Positions 10,234 through 22,332 of a stretch of DNA of 64,000 nucleotides are shown here, in pieces. The stretch is from positions 1,240,001 through 1,304,000 of the forward strand of contig OZ020253.1 in the NCBI GenBank assembly GCA_963971285.1. Direction: 5' to 3'. The stretch's first letter is position 1. The number at the start of each line of letters is the position of its first letter. Source of the DNA: Astropecten irregularis (lineage: Eukaryota; Echinodermata; Asteroidea; Paxillosida; Astropectinidae). The notes under the pieces were generated by a model. It ran no database searches, was not told the DNA's origin, and saw nothing but the letters and a program-made list of their open reading frames with translations. The position numbers were made by a program, and so were the translations under genes.

Positions 10234-11839
10234 AGAATGACTTTAAATTCAGTCAATATCCCTTGTGGTTATTTAATGATTAAACAATTTTATCAACAGT
10301 TTTATAAATTGTCAAATTACTTGTCATCTAATAGCTACATAAGCCCATTTATTTAATTTCACGGTTTCATTTAAACACTTCTTAGCAAATTCCCAATGCT
10401 CCATTTCGTGAAACAGAGGTAAATCTTCTCAAATAAGGACCATGTTACATCACGTTGAGATGTGAAATTCCATTAGAGAAATCTTACCCATTCCGCAAGT
10501 CCCCATTGGGTTTTGAACTGAACACCATAAAAAACGGGTAAAAAAGATATCTCTATGATTCTGTTATCAATCTGCTCTCGTGTGGGAATTTGTAGCGAGA
10601 CCGTGTGACTACCTCCGGGCTATGAGAGCGCAGCACTTAAGCGACGGGCGCATCAAAGATCATCATCAAATATCACAGGGAAAAAGATGCGTGACGATAG
10701 CAACGCGTAATGAGTTGATTCCATCAATTGACACTCGCTCAGACTCAATGCATAACATAATACGGAACAGCAATGCAAGATTCATGTACTCTTGTGTGCT
10801 TAGTTACCGGTGCTGGATGTATAGTGCTATTGGTAGGTCTACATTCGTTAAAAGAAGTAAAATGACTTGTCTATACCAAAAGTACCAGTACAATTACCAA
10901 GCTGGCCATCAATTTAACAACAGACAACAAAGACCCACAATTTTTTTTGTTCCTTTTCCAATTCATCACAGACATTCCTCTGATGTTTTATTGAATTTAC
11001 AAGAAATACAAATGTTCTGGTCTTCCGATGTCACTTTGTTCGCAATGGAAATGATTCGTTTACTGCATAGTGCACTGTGTGAACGGAATTAACTATAAGG
11101 TTCAACGTGAAAAAGCTTTTTTATCAAACAATTAAGGGAACCATTTTATGGAGACATTGGGACCGCGTCATGCAATTTTGTAAACATTTTATGTTGGCTT
11201 TTTCCGATTCAGATGAAGTTACGATAAAATATTTTTTTATATTTGGTAGTTCCCTGTCAGAAGCTTTGTATGTAATTTCCGTACAAGAGAAAAGAAAGAA
11301 GTACATGTACTAATTTCATCATTTGCACTTCTTGTGCGTCGCTGAAAAAACGCGCGTTAATTTTGTCAAATTCTGAGCTGTGTAGTTACAAGCAGACGAT
11401 AATACAATGTTAAACAAAATTGGCGGGAATTTACTTCAAAGCGAACGTCTGGCCTACTCAACGGAAAAGAACGCGAGAGCCGACTCGTCCGCGAACGAGA
11501 ACCAACTCGTCCGTGACTAGATACTTCTCTCTGGTGAAAAGAAAAACAAATTCACAAACTAGAGGTTGAAAAGCTGGGTGAAGCTTTAACTCTCAACGAG
11601 TTCCGATCGGTCACGTTTCACAGCAATTGTGTCAAAGTGAGGTGTCCCTAAGGGGCCTGCGTACGCGACCAAAATAAAGCTCGATACTTCCAGAATAACA
11701 AGGGTGGGAAATATCACTAAACAGATCATGAATAATGATGATTTCATTTTCACGCTTTCTGTATGCGTGTTGTGGAATGAAAAAAAGTATTTTGGCAAAG
11801 ACGTCTGATAGAAGATCATAAAATAGTAATGACGCAGCA
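10234..11839. other. Spacer without recognised gene
   Basis: Contains open frames at 10580-11092 (+) and 11586-11840 (-) whose translations show no known domain and lack flanking splice signals. I do not support either as a gene. No further repeats were recognised. Confidence 0.35.
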
Positions 11840-11928
11840 ATGATCGTAACGCGGGTTACGAAGGATAACCCATCGTATTCTACGTAGTCTTACAACTGGG
11901 TTACGATGAGTTTGGTGAAATCGGACCC
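11840..11928. repeat. Family A fragment
   Basis: Carries TGATCGTAAC, GGATAACCCATCGTA, and the family right end ACGATGAGTTTGGTGAAATC, with the middle shortened. Confidence 0.65.
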
Positions 11929-12239
11929 TGAAGCCTTTTAAACATCTTAGAAAGAATTAGGCTTTTTGTGGCTTGTGAAACAAAATTGTATGTAAGGATT
12001 GTTAGGAGAATCAACAATTATTTGATTCATGTTTCGGATTAGGCAATGGTGGTGTAATTTACACAAGATGGTCGGTGGGATTCTAACCCCCGACCAGGCA
12101 AACAATGGTCATAGCAAAAAATCAGAACTTAAATCTTATCTTGTGTTTTGTTAAATTACCAAAATACTTACTTAAACTCAGAACTTAGTGCTTTGTCAGT
12201 TTCAAATGTATTTTAAAAGAAATACAGATGAATGTTTGA

Positions 12240-12360
12240 AGTTAGGAAGGCCTGTCAAAGACTAGACTAGGATCGAAACGTCAGGCCCTCCTAACTCCCA
12301 ACCTTTTATATATTCCAGGTCAATATTTTGGTTCATGAACAGTTTGAGGCAGTTTATAAT
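12240..12360 (+). repeat. Family D module with downstream conserved block
   Basis: Contains a partial inverted GGAAGGCCTGTC start, then ACTAGGATCGAAACGTCAGG, CCTCCTAACTCC, and the downstream block CAGGTCAATATTTTGG that also follows the copy at 52057. Confidence 0.5.
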
Positions 12361-13530
12361 TAAAGATATTTTTGAAGACATTTTTTTCAGAATGTTAACG
12401 TAATGCTCGAATTACATGAAGAAAGCTCCGTCAGGAAAAATCCTTTTTGACATGCAGCTAAAAAAAAACTTAACGGAAAAACGTCAGACATGTTATTGTC
12501 CTTTGCAAAATGTGAGTTCATAATCCTAGCCGACCTGTTTCTCGCTTTCCCCGTCCATTACAAAATTGAAAAACTGGAGGAGGACAAAAATGATGGACAT
12601 CTTTTCGATGGAACGGGATCATGTTCTGTGTTAGGCGCGCTTTACATTTGGCTCGCTCGAGCCGAATTTGTATACGGTTCGCAGAAAAAAAAGGTTTAGC
12701 ATATTAAGGCGGTCATATACGGCCACTAGCCATCCGTGAAAGTGACCCCGAAGCTGTGCACGGTCAATTTGCGGCGGTCTCTTGGAAAGGTAAGGCGCAG
12801 AAATAGATAAAGCGGTCACTGAAATGGAAGGAAATATGAACTGTTGATAGCTAAGAGGAGAAAAATTGTGGGTATGGAAGCTTCGATTTGGACCGAGGAA
12901 GGTACCGTGTTTGCTAGGGGGATGCTGGCCGTTAAAATTGACGTCGCAACGGTCAATAATTAGCGTTGTTCGGTATCGGTTGGCATAGTTTCCACGGAAA
13001 ACTGCGACTCTGATATTTTAGGCAACTACTTGCCCGCTCAATAATTTCGTTCAAGTAGTCTGGCTAGACGCTTCAGGGTTCCACACGAACCCAACCGCGG
13101 GTCAAGCAAAGCTTGGGGCTCATTGGGCTTTTTTTCTTTTAGAAGTGAAAATGTGAAAGTGTATATCGCACAACTCGTTTTGACTAGCGGGGAAATTAAT
13201 GCCAGTTTTAAATAGCAGAGGCACAAACCTACAAGAATTGGGTCACAAATGCATAGTCTCACTATGGGGGACCTTACAGACACGCCGATGGCACTTTAAG
13301 GAGAAGGTAACGGAACAGAACCGAAAAGGTGAATAGAATTATAGTTTCATATGATAGCCACGTTCGATTAGTTCACTCGGAACTTAAGTTGCATGCAAAT
13401 TGATCTATATGCAACAGCATGCTCATATTGCCAACTACTTTAAAGTGGAAAGTATAGATTATAGTACCCACACCTTACAATGAAACATAATTATACAAGA
13501 CTGATGGGGGTCTTCTTTGAATGGGCCTAG
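12361..13530. other. Spacer without recognised gene
   Basis: Mixed-composition sequence, with small open frames at 12490-12699 and 13038-13283 that show no domain or splice support. No repeat recognised. Confidence 0.35.
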
Positions 13531-13768
13531 GGGCGTTTACGTTACGGAGGCCCAGGCTCTGTCTCAGGCTCCGGCTCCATATCGTGATTCCATTCTGAAA
13601 TAACGGGTATCAAAATAGAGGCTTTTGGCTGCGGTTCGGAATTATATTCTTTGCTTTGAAAATGAAAACAAAACTTCAGCTTCAATGAAAATCCACAACC
13701 TGTATTTTCAGCATGGATGTCAGAGCTGGAGCCCGAGCCCGAGCCTGAGCCGCAGTTTCGTAAACCGC
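13531..13768. repeat. Family F element with hexamer-built ends
   Basis: The left end GGCGTTTACG leads into GGCCCAGGCTC and CTCAGGCTCCGGCTCC. The right end is GAGCCCGAGCCTGAGCC followed by GTTTCGTAAACCGC, so the ends are inverted copies. The core (GGCTTTTGGCTGCGGTTCGG, AACTTCAGCTTCAATGAA) is shared with 18574 and 42500. Confidence 0.7.
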
Positions 13769-13930
13769 TTATGTATGGCCGTGTCACAAATCTCTGGCTG
13801 TGGCTGTATATTACACACACACCTAGGGCAGCCACTATATAGCCAGTGACTGCAGCCGTTTCCATAGACTTGTGCGAGATTTGGGACTATTATCAATTTA
13901 TTTTCCGTGTAATGTTAATTGCTTAAAGGT

Positions 13931-14005
13931 TTTGACTGGCAAGTTGATTTTGTTTAGCCTGGCTTTTGTGCTTAAGCAGATTGTAGTGCTTAAGCAGGGA
14001 ATTTG
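13931..14005. repeat. Family B fragment
   Basis: Carries the family's TTTTGTGCTTAAGCAG pair of blocks and TGACTGGCAAG, without recognisable outer ends. Confidence 0.5.
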
Positions 14006-14399
14006 CACATGAGTTGAGAAAAGGAAATAGAGCAAAGTACCTTGCTTAAGAACACAAAAAGTGAGAACTCAAATACAGGTATAACCAGCATCATGCGCAG
14101 TTAATATCATGCCACTCATGGACTCAACCCAAAGCCTTATCTTCACAACGAAGTAATTTTCATTTTCCATTCATCGTTAATCAGACCAATTTTCATAAAA
14201 TTCCTCCTTTCAGCAAATTCCTCCGCCTCTCATTAGCAAACATTGGCACCCTGGGGCCAAGACGTATAATCCTCTTGTCCTTATACGAGACTCAGGACTT
14301 CCGTACCTCACCCCACGGACCTAATGTTATTTTACATCACCGTGAGGCGTGATGGATTTACCCCGTGCTCGTCTTGATGGGTTTGTAACCGTGATAAGT

Positions 14400-14876
14400 T
14401 TGGCCGTTCCACGCCAGAACAGCTGCCGTTCCCCGCGGGAACGCTGAAACGTACTGCGTTCCAGGCAGGAACGAAACTTTTGAGACGCGTTCATGTGGTG
14501 CTTCAGTTTAATCAAGAGAAGATCAGATTGTACCGTCCGAAACGTTGATATCAAACAATATACACGTACTCTGCTCACAAATCCACAAATCATGATTCTT
14601 TTCCTTCCCGATGATTCTACTAACTAGTCTATATCAAATGACAAAAACTGCACCACTTATACCATTATAGACTTATAGGTTTGAGACGTTAATATGGTGC
14701 TTCAGTATAATGAAGAGAAGATCAGATCGTACCGTCCGAAACGTTGATACCAAACAAACTACACGTACTGCTCACGAATCCAATTTTGGATACCATTATA
14801 GGCTTATAGTCTACAAATCCTGACTCTAGTAAGTAATTAGCCCATATCAAATAACCGAAACTGCGGTACCTGGGGC
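14400..14876. repeat. Palindromic GTTCC cluster and 200-bp tandem duplication
   Basis: Copies at about 14479-14680 and 14681-14876 share GTGGTGCTTCAG or ATGGTGCTTCAG, GAAGAGAAGATCAGAT, GTACCGTCCGAAACGTTGAT and CATATCAAAT blocks. Just upstream, 14404-14475 holds several CGTTCC / GGAACG inverted pairs, including the palindrome CGTTCCCCGCGGGAACG with its CCGCGG centre. Confidence 0.6.
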
Positions 14877-15019
14877 CGATTTCATAAAGCTCTGCGACGC
14901 GTCGTAACTTGATTTGCGACGCGTCCTAGCTGCGACGCGTCGCATCTATGCGGTGAGTCCATAGAGAAAGGATGCGTCTTAACTCTACGACGCGTCGTAA
15001 GTTTTATTAAATCGGCCCC
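14872..15019. repeat. Inverted-repeat element with GCGACGCGTCGC interior
   Basis: Ends are GGGGCCGATTTCATAAAG and TTATTAAATCGGCCCC. The interior repeats GCGACGCGTCG on both sides of a short centre. The architecture parallels family A, with a GACGCGTC core in place of the CGATCG core, so it is probably a sister family. Confidence 0.75.
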
Positions 15020-15657
15020 ATCACATTACAAGGATATACACTGATCCAGAGGACTACAGACAATCCCTTAAAAGAATTGTTTTCCCATTAGGGTTGAGAC
15101 CTTTCCTTGACATGACATGTAGTCTCCTACCTTTTAATCAGTAATGTTATAGATGTGTTTTTTTCGTTCCTGAATGTTATACCGTAAGTCATATCTCGTA
15201 TTAAAAGCACAGCCATGCAGGAACATGATACCACATCGTCACCCTACCGTCTGATGCGGGTTTGCCTCCTTGCTCCTCTGGGGATGACCGAGCATCATAC
15301 TGATTTGAAGTCTGCCATGAAATCTTGGGACAAGGATCGCACGAGCCGATAAATCACCCCGTGCATTCGTCAGTGGTTCTCCTTTATGAGCCCCCGGGGG
15401 TCCGGGCTCTTGAAGAGAGTCGAGGGGCAGGGGAAGGGGGGGACGTGAAGGAAAAATCTTGAGAAATCAATGGACAGGCAGTCATGATTATTGTTCTTAG
15501 GGGGGACTATAAGACCGCCAGGAAGCCTGGAGGAATCTTCATTGAGAATACTCAGGGCAATATTTTCATAGCTTCCCCCGCTGACGCCGAGTGAATCTCG
15601 AAGCTGTTCGATTAAGAGCGTGCTGGGCGTGTACCGTGCCGGGCGCATTCGTCATTT
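15020..15657. other. Spacer with GC-rich minus-strand open frame
   Basis: Between 15500 and 15648 the minus strand reads a short frame from a true ATG (15646-15648) with a protein-like start (RPARYTPSTLLIEQL, then SYENIALSILNEDSS). No clear donor follows and family C abuts the ATG side. It is not supported as a gene but noted. Confidence 0.25.
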
Positions 15658-16010
15658 AAAGGTAGTATCATACTTATCAGAGAAATACAGATTCATGGGC
15701 AAAAATCCCAAGACAGATACAGTAAAAGTCATCTGTGAAAATTTCAGTCCCGTACAGTGCCTACTTTTTGAGAAAACAGTGAAAAACAGTATTTCTTAAG
15801 TCTTTTCTCTTTAATTTTTGATCTTTTAAAAGATCAAAAAGATTGTCGGTCGTTGTTTTACTAATTTCTGGATAAATATACCATTTCAGGTGGACACATT
15901 TTAACGGTATGTTTCTACCACCACCATCTTCATACCCTGTGAGTTATACGTAAATCTGTGAAAATTTCTGTTTTGGTTTCTCACGAAAAACTATGATACT
16001 ACATTTAAAG
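15658..16010. repeat. Family C element, complete
   Basis: Starts AAAGGTAGTATCATAC and ends CTATGATACTACATTTAAA. The centre contains the perfect palindrome TTGATCTTTTAAAAGATCAA, seen also at 27690 and 58735. Confidence 0.85.
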
Positions 16011-16368
16011 CGCGGTTATCTGTACATTCCATGCAAGCTCATCCCTAACCCAAACCCATTACGACTGTAATTATATATTTTCGATTTCATTTAAGTATTT
16101 TTGTCGTGGCGGTTTAGGACCATCGTATAAGAGGAAAAATTACTCGAAAAATAGTGAGGTGTGTTTTCACACCAATGTTGTTATCACATTGGTGATGTTG
16201 CGATGTATGCAGTATTGGGAAGCGGGTGTGCCGAGGTTCAATTAGATCACTACATCATCTTCCGATCATTTCCAGGGCAATTTATCTCACGAATGATATG
16301 TACTGATATTTGTTTCATAGACTTTATGACCACATTATGGATGGGAGTCATGACCTTTTGCATGCGCG
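16011..16368. other. Spacer, nothing recognised
   Basis: AT-rich sequence between a family C element and a SINE. No feature supported. Confidence 0.35.
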
Positions 16369-16656
16369 CTGTGGTGCTGTTGCCTAGTGGTCTGGTGTGT
16401 CGTACTCAAGATCTTATGGTCAATCTACAGATTGTTGGTTCGAATCCAGCCATGGGCTAGTGGTGCAAGACGCTTTGTCTCACATTGCTCCTCTTCACCC
16501 AGGTGTAAATGGGTACATGTGATGGTAGAGATGGCTTTGTGGTTTGATTAGCCTTTGTGTGCTTATATAACCATGGCTGTATACTCCCCAGGGAGTTGAG
16601 ATGGTTTCAGGATAGTAAATGTAGCCCAATGACCAGGGATGATAGCAATACGTCCA
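16369..16656 (+). repeat. tRNA-headed SINE, second type
   Basis: The head has an A-box-like CCTAGTGGTCTGG and a B box GGTTCGAATCC at about 16437-16447. The body runs CTTCACCCAGGTGTAAATGG, GAGATGGCTTTGTGG, CCCCAGGGAGTTGAGATGG and CCCAATGACCAGGGATGAT. The body differs from the SINE at 3160. A body of this kind is widespread among marine invertebrates in my memory, but I cannot confirm the family name here. Confidence 0.75.
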
Positions 16657-17218
16657 TAGACACATCATTGATTGTGATATGCGGAATATTAATACTAAAA
16701 TTAGCTCGACATTTAGAAACCTACCCTTCAAAAAACAGCAAGTGCTCGTAAAATAAAGATCAGAAAACGTGGACTTAATCACTTAATAATTGCATCACTT
16801 GATGAACACTGCTGTTCTTTTTGCAGAGGGCTCTCAGTAAAATTAGGCAGGTTAATGTCGCCATATTCAGGCCCAGAAAAAAAGGTCGAGAATCAGTTTT
16901 ACTTACAACCTCATACACTGTTTAGTTTGTCGTGGAAGAGTTCTGCGTATTAAGATGCAGAGTCATGGTTCGAGGTTGTTTCGCTGCATACAGATCACAG
17001 TCGATAATGCATAACGATGTTTTTACTGGGAGGCCTCGAACTCTAGGAGGCGCATGGGGATTGATCACGTATTGACCTCGTTCCCATAAAATGATGATGG
17101 TGTTTTTATTCCATATACCCCCGGTCAGGCGTGATTTGATTGGTTGAGACAAAGCAAAAGCGCCATCTACGACAGGTTTTTGAGATCGTTTTAGCAAACG
17201 CTGACCACGGTGCCATGT
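16657..17218. other. Spacer, nothing recognised
   Basis: Contains an open minus-strand frame at 16922-17197 with no domain or splice support. No repeat recognised. Confidence 0.3.
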
Positions 17219-17574
17219 TAAAGATAGTACAGAATTGGTAACATACCCAAACAGAAATGTTTACAGATTTACGTATAACTTACAGGGTATGAAGATGGTG
17301 CTGGTAGAAACATATCATTAGAATATTTCTCCCTAAAATGGTGTATTTATCCAGAAATTAGTAAAACAAGGACCGAAAACAGTATTGATATAGGGGTAAG
17401 ATCAAAACCATTTTTTATCATAAGAAAATTAAACCGGGTTTTCGCTATTTTCTCGTGACTCAGATGTCCGATTGAGCTCCAATGTTCAAATGTGTTGTTT
17501 TATGTTCGTGTTGGATGAGACAAAGTGTGAGTGCTGTTCTGTGACCTTTACCAATCATGTATTTTACCTTTAAA
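17219..17574. repeat. Family C element, complete
   Basis: Starts AAAGATAGTACAGAATTGG and ends CCAATCATGTATTTTACC, TTTAAA. It carries all internal blocks of the subfamily seen at 1668, 19637 and 21974. Confidence 0.85.
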
Positions 17575-18573
17575 CACTCGTATAGGGTACACAGAGCCTC
17601 TGTGCTCAGTGTTATTAAACACATTGATGTAGTAGGAACAGTTGCTTGAAATTCGATAAGGGCAGGCTCTTTAATTTGAGCTGAGATATTTCCTGTGAAT
17701 TATTGACCGGTTAAAGCAATGGTGTTACGATAACTATTTAGGTTATCTAGCGGCAGAGTGCATAATAAGGAATGACCAATTACCGATTAAAAGACCAATG
17801 CAGCATCATCTTTCAAAAATAGCTTCAAAATAGCTCCGGGATACTTCGTTCTTCTCTCTGACATCTGAAACAAGACCATCATGGAACTGGATACCTCGGT
17901 TAGCATGACAACCGACTCCAATCAATAAAAGATTCGATGATTTGTGGTCAAGGCAAGTGGCACTATGAGAGTCCGTCACGGAAGGCCTGAAGAGGTTAGA
18001 GGTGATATGGTCTGATCAGATTCCACCTGTGCCGAGGTCTCGGCAGTAGAGTCTGGTGGACGCGCTCAGGAAATGCTAGACGTCGTGGCCAAGCTAACCC
18101 CTTATAAGAGAGCTAAATATTTCTCGACTCTTCTAGGACAGAGCTGATTGGGCAAAGTGGGAAGACTTGGAGAGTTACCTCTCAGAGGAAGGTCAGTTGA
18201 ATAGATGTCGTACCACTGTTTCTCAGACCATTACGTCAAGGGGGTTATAGTTCTCGAGTGAAATTACTATTCAACATTCATGACCCAATCTCAAATGATG
18301 TCACTTTATCAGGATTTATGGACTTTACAGAGCTTTATCATCATTTTAATTACCTAAATCAAATCCCAAAGATTTGGGAGGGTTATTTTTTTCAGAGCAT
18401 GAGTCACCAGCCTAGCTAGATAACTGCAATTTTCCCCAGTTTCAATCTCCACTACTTATAGGGATATCAAGTTTCAACAGACAGAGGAAGATAGCGCCCA
18501 AAGTGTCACATACCGCTGGCATGCTCTTTCATTCAGCTCGAACCAGGGGTACATGATTAATACAGTAGTCATA
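17575..18573. other. Spacer with a possible retroelement remnant
   Basis: Around 18130-18250 a short plus-strand frame reads ADWAKWEDLESYLSEEGQ, reminiscent of the linker before reverse transcriptase in some LINEs. The open stretch is too short for a firm call. CAGACAGAGGAAGATAGCG near 18478 matches 6889. Confidence 0.25.
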
Positions 18574-18810
18574 GGGCCCGTTCGAAACGGCTGCTTAGGC
18601 TCAGGCTCAAGCTCCGTCATCCATATGCTGAAAATAATAGGTTGTGGTTTTTTATTGAAGCTAAAAATCTGTTTTTCCTTTTCAAACCAGAGAATCTACT
18701 TCCGAAACGCAGCCAAAAGCCTCTATTTTGATACCAGTTATATTAGAATGGATTCATGACATGGTGCCTGAGCCTGAGCCTGAGCCCGAGCATGAGCCTG
18801 AGCCTGAGCA

Positions 18811-18842
<32 letters not shown>

Positions 18843-18916
18843 TGCCCGAGCCTGCTGCCTGAACCTGGGCTTGAGCCCGAGCCCGAGCCTGAGCCTCCAT
18901 TTCGAAAAGGTCCCCT
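18574..18916. repeat. Family F element with expanded GAGCCT array
   Basis: The left end GGGCCCGTTCGAAACGG leads into GGCTCAGGCTCAAGCTCC. The right side is an array of GAGCCT hexamers from about 18764 to 18895, then CCATTTCGAAAAGGTCCCC. The two ends form an inverted pair that includes the hexamers. The core matches 13531 and 42500. Confidence 0.8.
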
Positions 18917-19636
18917 AAACTCTTAACCGAATTTTAGCGCCAAACCTCAAAAGCACTCAAAATGGCCTCGCCACAAAATAATAGGTTAGATACATATTTG
19001 CTGTTCGAGCTAAAAATGGTAAACGCTGGATTCTGATCGGAAACGACTCTGATTTTTTGGGCACAAAAGAAACACCACGCGTCAGTGCCGCACAATACTG
19101 TTTTCCAGTATTGATTTGGCAAGAACCACCGTAGCCAAACCCCGATCGAAGCTGTGACCATTTTTATTTATATTTTCCATCGCGTCTAACCATTTTCATC
19201 TCCCCTCTTACAGCCGTGTGTGTACCAAAACAGAAACCCGTGTTTCTCTAATGGACGGGCAAACATCTACAACCCATTGTGTCAATTATTTTGCTCGTGC
19301 CTAGAATTTTTTCCCCAGCAAATGGAGTGTTAGATTAATTCAAGCCACGATATAAACTGGTTATTGCCAGGTCAGTTGGATTGGCACAGATTTTGAAGAG
19401 AAACATCTCGACGAACTGATATATTGGGCGACTCATGTCATTTTGATGAATTTTTTAGTAAGTCTTGCTCTATATTTCACAGACGTGACGGAACCATAAT
19501 TGTGCACACATTGCATAAATATTACTTATAAATATTATTGCAATTTTGAGGTTCTATTTCCTCCGTGAATCTGGCAAAATATCATTCATATGTGGAATTC
19601 CCACATAATTTGGTTTATAGGTAGGTGGGTTTTAAA
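18917..19636. other. Spacer, nothing recognised
   Basis: Contains a minus-strand open frame at 18934-19161 without splice support. No gene or repeat supported. Confidence 0.3.
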
Positions 19637-19955
19637 TATACAGTACAGGATTGGTAACAGACCTTAACGGAAATGTTCACAGATTTACGTATAACTAAAT
19701 ACGTTTCTGCTTGAAATGCTGTATTTATCCAGAAATGAATAAAACAGAGACCGAAAACAGTTTTGATCTTGGCAAGATTAAAAATCCTTCTTCATGTTTT
19801 ATACGAAACATTGAGTCAGGTTTTGAGTCATTTTCTCGTGACTCAGATGTCCGATTGAACTCATTTTCACAGGCTTATAATTTCATGTACATACTGGATC
19901 AGACAAAGTGTGAGTGCTGTTCTGTGACCTATACCAATCATGTGTTATACATTTA
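19637..19955. repeat. Family C element, internally shortened
   Basis: Starts TACAGTACAGGATTGGTAAC and ends CCAATCATGTGTTATACATTT. The CATCTTCATACCC block present in other copies is missing near the left end. Confidence 0.75.
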
Positions 19956-20937
19956 ACATCTATAAAAAAAATGCACGCGACCAACTTCAACCAATTCAAC
20001 CAAGCAATAGGACCAACCAAAAATGGCGGGAAAATGACTGTATGAAAGTTGCTTGAAATCATGTCTGACTAAATCATGCCGATTATTTCCGCCTACAATC
20101 CGCACTCTGTTTAGTGCCAAAAGCCAGCGAAGTACATTTAGTAAGACTCCAATAGATATAGCACAATGAAAACAATATTTCCCCTAACAAAAACATTTCC
20201 TTTTATAGAATAGGAAGCAAGTCATACTGCATTCTAAATGAATATGTAATTGGGACATGCCATGGGCAAAATTCTATATTTGTGAAAATCTTCCTGCATC
20301 GTCTATATCTGCCCTAATTTTCACACGGATCTAACTTATCAATACGTGCTTTGGGGTTTTAGCTTCACGTCACTTAAGCAAAAAGCACCGACAAAAGTAA
20401 AGCATTGTTAAGCCCTAATCATTTTAATTTTACGCCGCATTAAAATGACATTAGCCCACGTCCTTTGGAAATTTGACAAAAATTAGAACTTCAACAAAGA
20501 GGACTCTATACATTGCTATAAAAAACTCTGAATTTTTTGTACCAGAATGGAAAAATTGAGGTTTGGCGAGACACAGAAGTTGTTAAAATGACCGACATTC
20601 CGGAGTTTGAATCAAATAACCTTGCATTTCCAACTGTAAAAGTGCACTACATTCAATTCACAACATGAATAATACAATTATTGCTCAATGCAAATGACTA
20701 ATTTCAACATTTCGCGTCCATTAGCCAAACAGTCTTCCTTTGTGTTGTGGATTTAAAGACTCCAAATATATATTTGAAAGACATTTTACTTCCTGTGTTT
20801 TGAGGGTAAAAGCGCCTCAAATAAACTGGTAATTTGCACAAGCTCCCCCAATTTCGAGTTTTCGAACGCCTTTTGAAAAATCTTTTCTGGGGATGTTAAT
20901 GGAACAAAGCGTCAACAGTGGCTGTTTTTTACTTTTT
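19956..20937. other. Spacer, nothing recognised
   Basis: AT-rich sequence with no exon-like or repeat structure that I can support. Confidence 0.35.
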
Positions 20938-21065
20938 TTTCTCAAAAAGTGGGCACCGTATGAGACTGGAATTTTCACAGATGACTGTTAATGTATCTTC
21001 CTTGATATTTGTGCTCATGAATCTGCATTTCTTTGACAAAAAAACAAAGTAGGAAATTACCTTTA
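20938..21065. repeat. Family C right-end fragment
   Basis: Contains AAAAGTGGGCACCGTATG, CACAGATGACTGTTAATG and the right end GAAATTACCTTTAAAG; the left two thirds are absent. Confidence 0.7.
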
Positions 21066-21659
21066 AAGACTACACTAGTAATTGGTCAAAGGATTGACCA
21101 AAAACCTCATAAGGGCGTCCATGAACTGACCAGTATGGTGTCCAAATATCCAATATTGTCCACTCCATCTTTACAGCTCGATGGTCTTCATCCAAGCCAC
21201 TGCGTTTATCGAAAAAACTAAAGCCCTGGCATTTTCTGAAGCGTGCATGGATCATGTGGAAGAAATAACACACCGAAGTATATAATTATTACCGTGTAGA
21301 TCTGTGTAAACATAACGGTGTTGAAACGAACCGCGAGAGGCGGCGCTCAGACAGAGCTAAGACATCGATACATGACGTTCCCAGGAACCAGACTATATCT
21401 ACTCGGTGTGTTTGATTAAGCATTTTCTTAACGGATGAGATGACACATACACATACAGAGATATCCCCACATGCAATACAACATGCCATCGGCATACGGG
21501 CGCCAGTTGCAACAAGTAAATACGCCGTTAATATAGACTCATCATTCCACAATATAAATATACCTTTTTGAATTGAGATCACCCACTTGTAATGATCCAC
21601 ATAAACATTCTACTTCGATTATTAAGTGGCCAAAATGCTCAAATTGAAAAGCTAAAGAG
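21066..21659. other. Spacer, nothing recognised
   Basis: Holds a minus-strand open frame at 21289-21600 that lacks an ATG at its start and shows no domain. Not supported as a gene. Confidence 0.3.
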
Positions 21660-21895
21660 CAGAGGTGTGCTTAAGCACCAACATTTTGCCTATTCCAAAA
21701 ACCTTGGTAAATAAAAATCAGTATGCCAGTCAAAACTCCTTGTGAATGTTATGCTCAGCAAACAATAGCCGAATACAAGTCAAAAACAGTAAACATCACA
21801 TGGAAATTTGGTTGGTAATCCTGTTTGATCAAGGAAGACTTTTCAAGCTAACGTGTGTGCTTATTGCAAGCAGCTCTTTGAAATTTGCTCCTAAT
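21660..21895. repeat. Family B element, ends diverged
   Basis: Carries GTGCTTAAGCACC, AACTCCTTGTGAATGTTATG, CTCAGCAAACAATAGCCG and GCAGCTCTTTGAAATTTG in the family's order. The GGGGCC termini are degraded. Confidence 0.7.
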
Positions 21896-21973
21896 CGTAC
21901 TGAAGAATCGATCCCAACTTGGGTTAAGAGATACAGAATATGGACTTTCAAAAAGTTGAACAAAAATATCCTT

Positions 21974-22332
21974 AAAGGTATAATACATGATTGGTAAAGA
22001 TCACAAAACAGCACTCACACTTTATCTGATCAAACATGTACATAAAACAATACACCTGTGAAAATTTGAGCTCAATCGGACAACCGAGTCACGAAAAAAA
22101 TAGCAAAACCCGACTCAAGGCTTATAAAACATAAAGAATGGTTTTGATCTTACCCCGAGATCAAAACTGTTTTCGGTCTTTGTTTTAATAATTTCTGGAT
22201 AAATACACCATTTCAGGTGGAAATATCTTAACGGTATGCTTCTACCAGCACCATCTTCATACCCTGAAAGTTATACGTAAATCTGTGAATATTTCAGTTT
22301 GGGTATGTTACCAATCCTGTACTGTACCTTTA
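21974..22332. repeat. Family C element, complete, reverse orientation
   Basis: Starts AAAGGTATAATACATG and ends CCAATCCTGTACTGTACCTTT. It is closely similar to the copy at 1668. Confidence 0.85.

Noticed and set aside
10580-11092. 170-residue plus-strand frame as a gene
   Set aside because: Begins at a non-ATG codon in good part, has biased composition and no domain, signal peptide or splice support.
15370-15648. Minus-strand 92-residue gene
   Set aside because: True ATG and a protein-like start, but the frame then becomes low-complexity, no donor follows and a repeat abuts the start.
16369-16460. A functional tRNA gene at the SINE head
   Set aside because: The B box is good but the head continues into a SINE body, and the acceptor arms do not pair well.
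18130-18250. A LINE reverse transcriptase
   Set aside because: Only a short peptide (ADWAKWEDLE) recalls the family; no RT motif such as YADD was seen around it.
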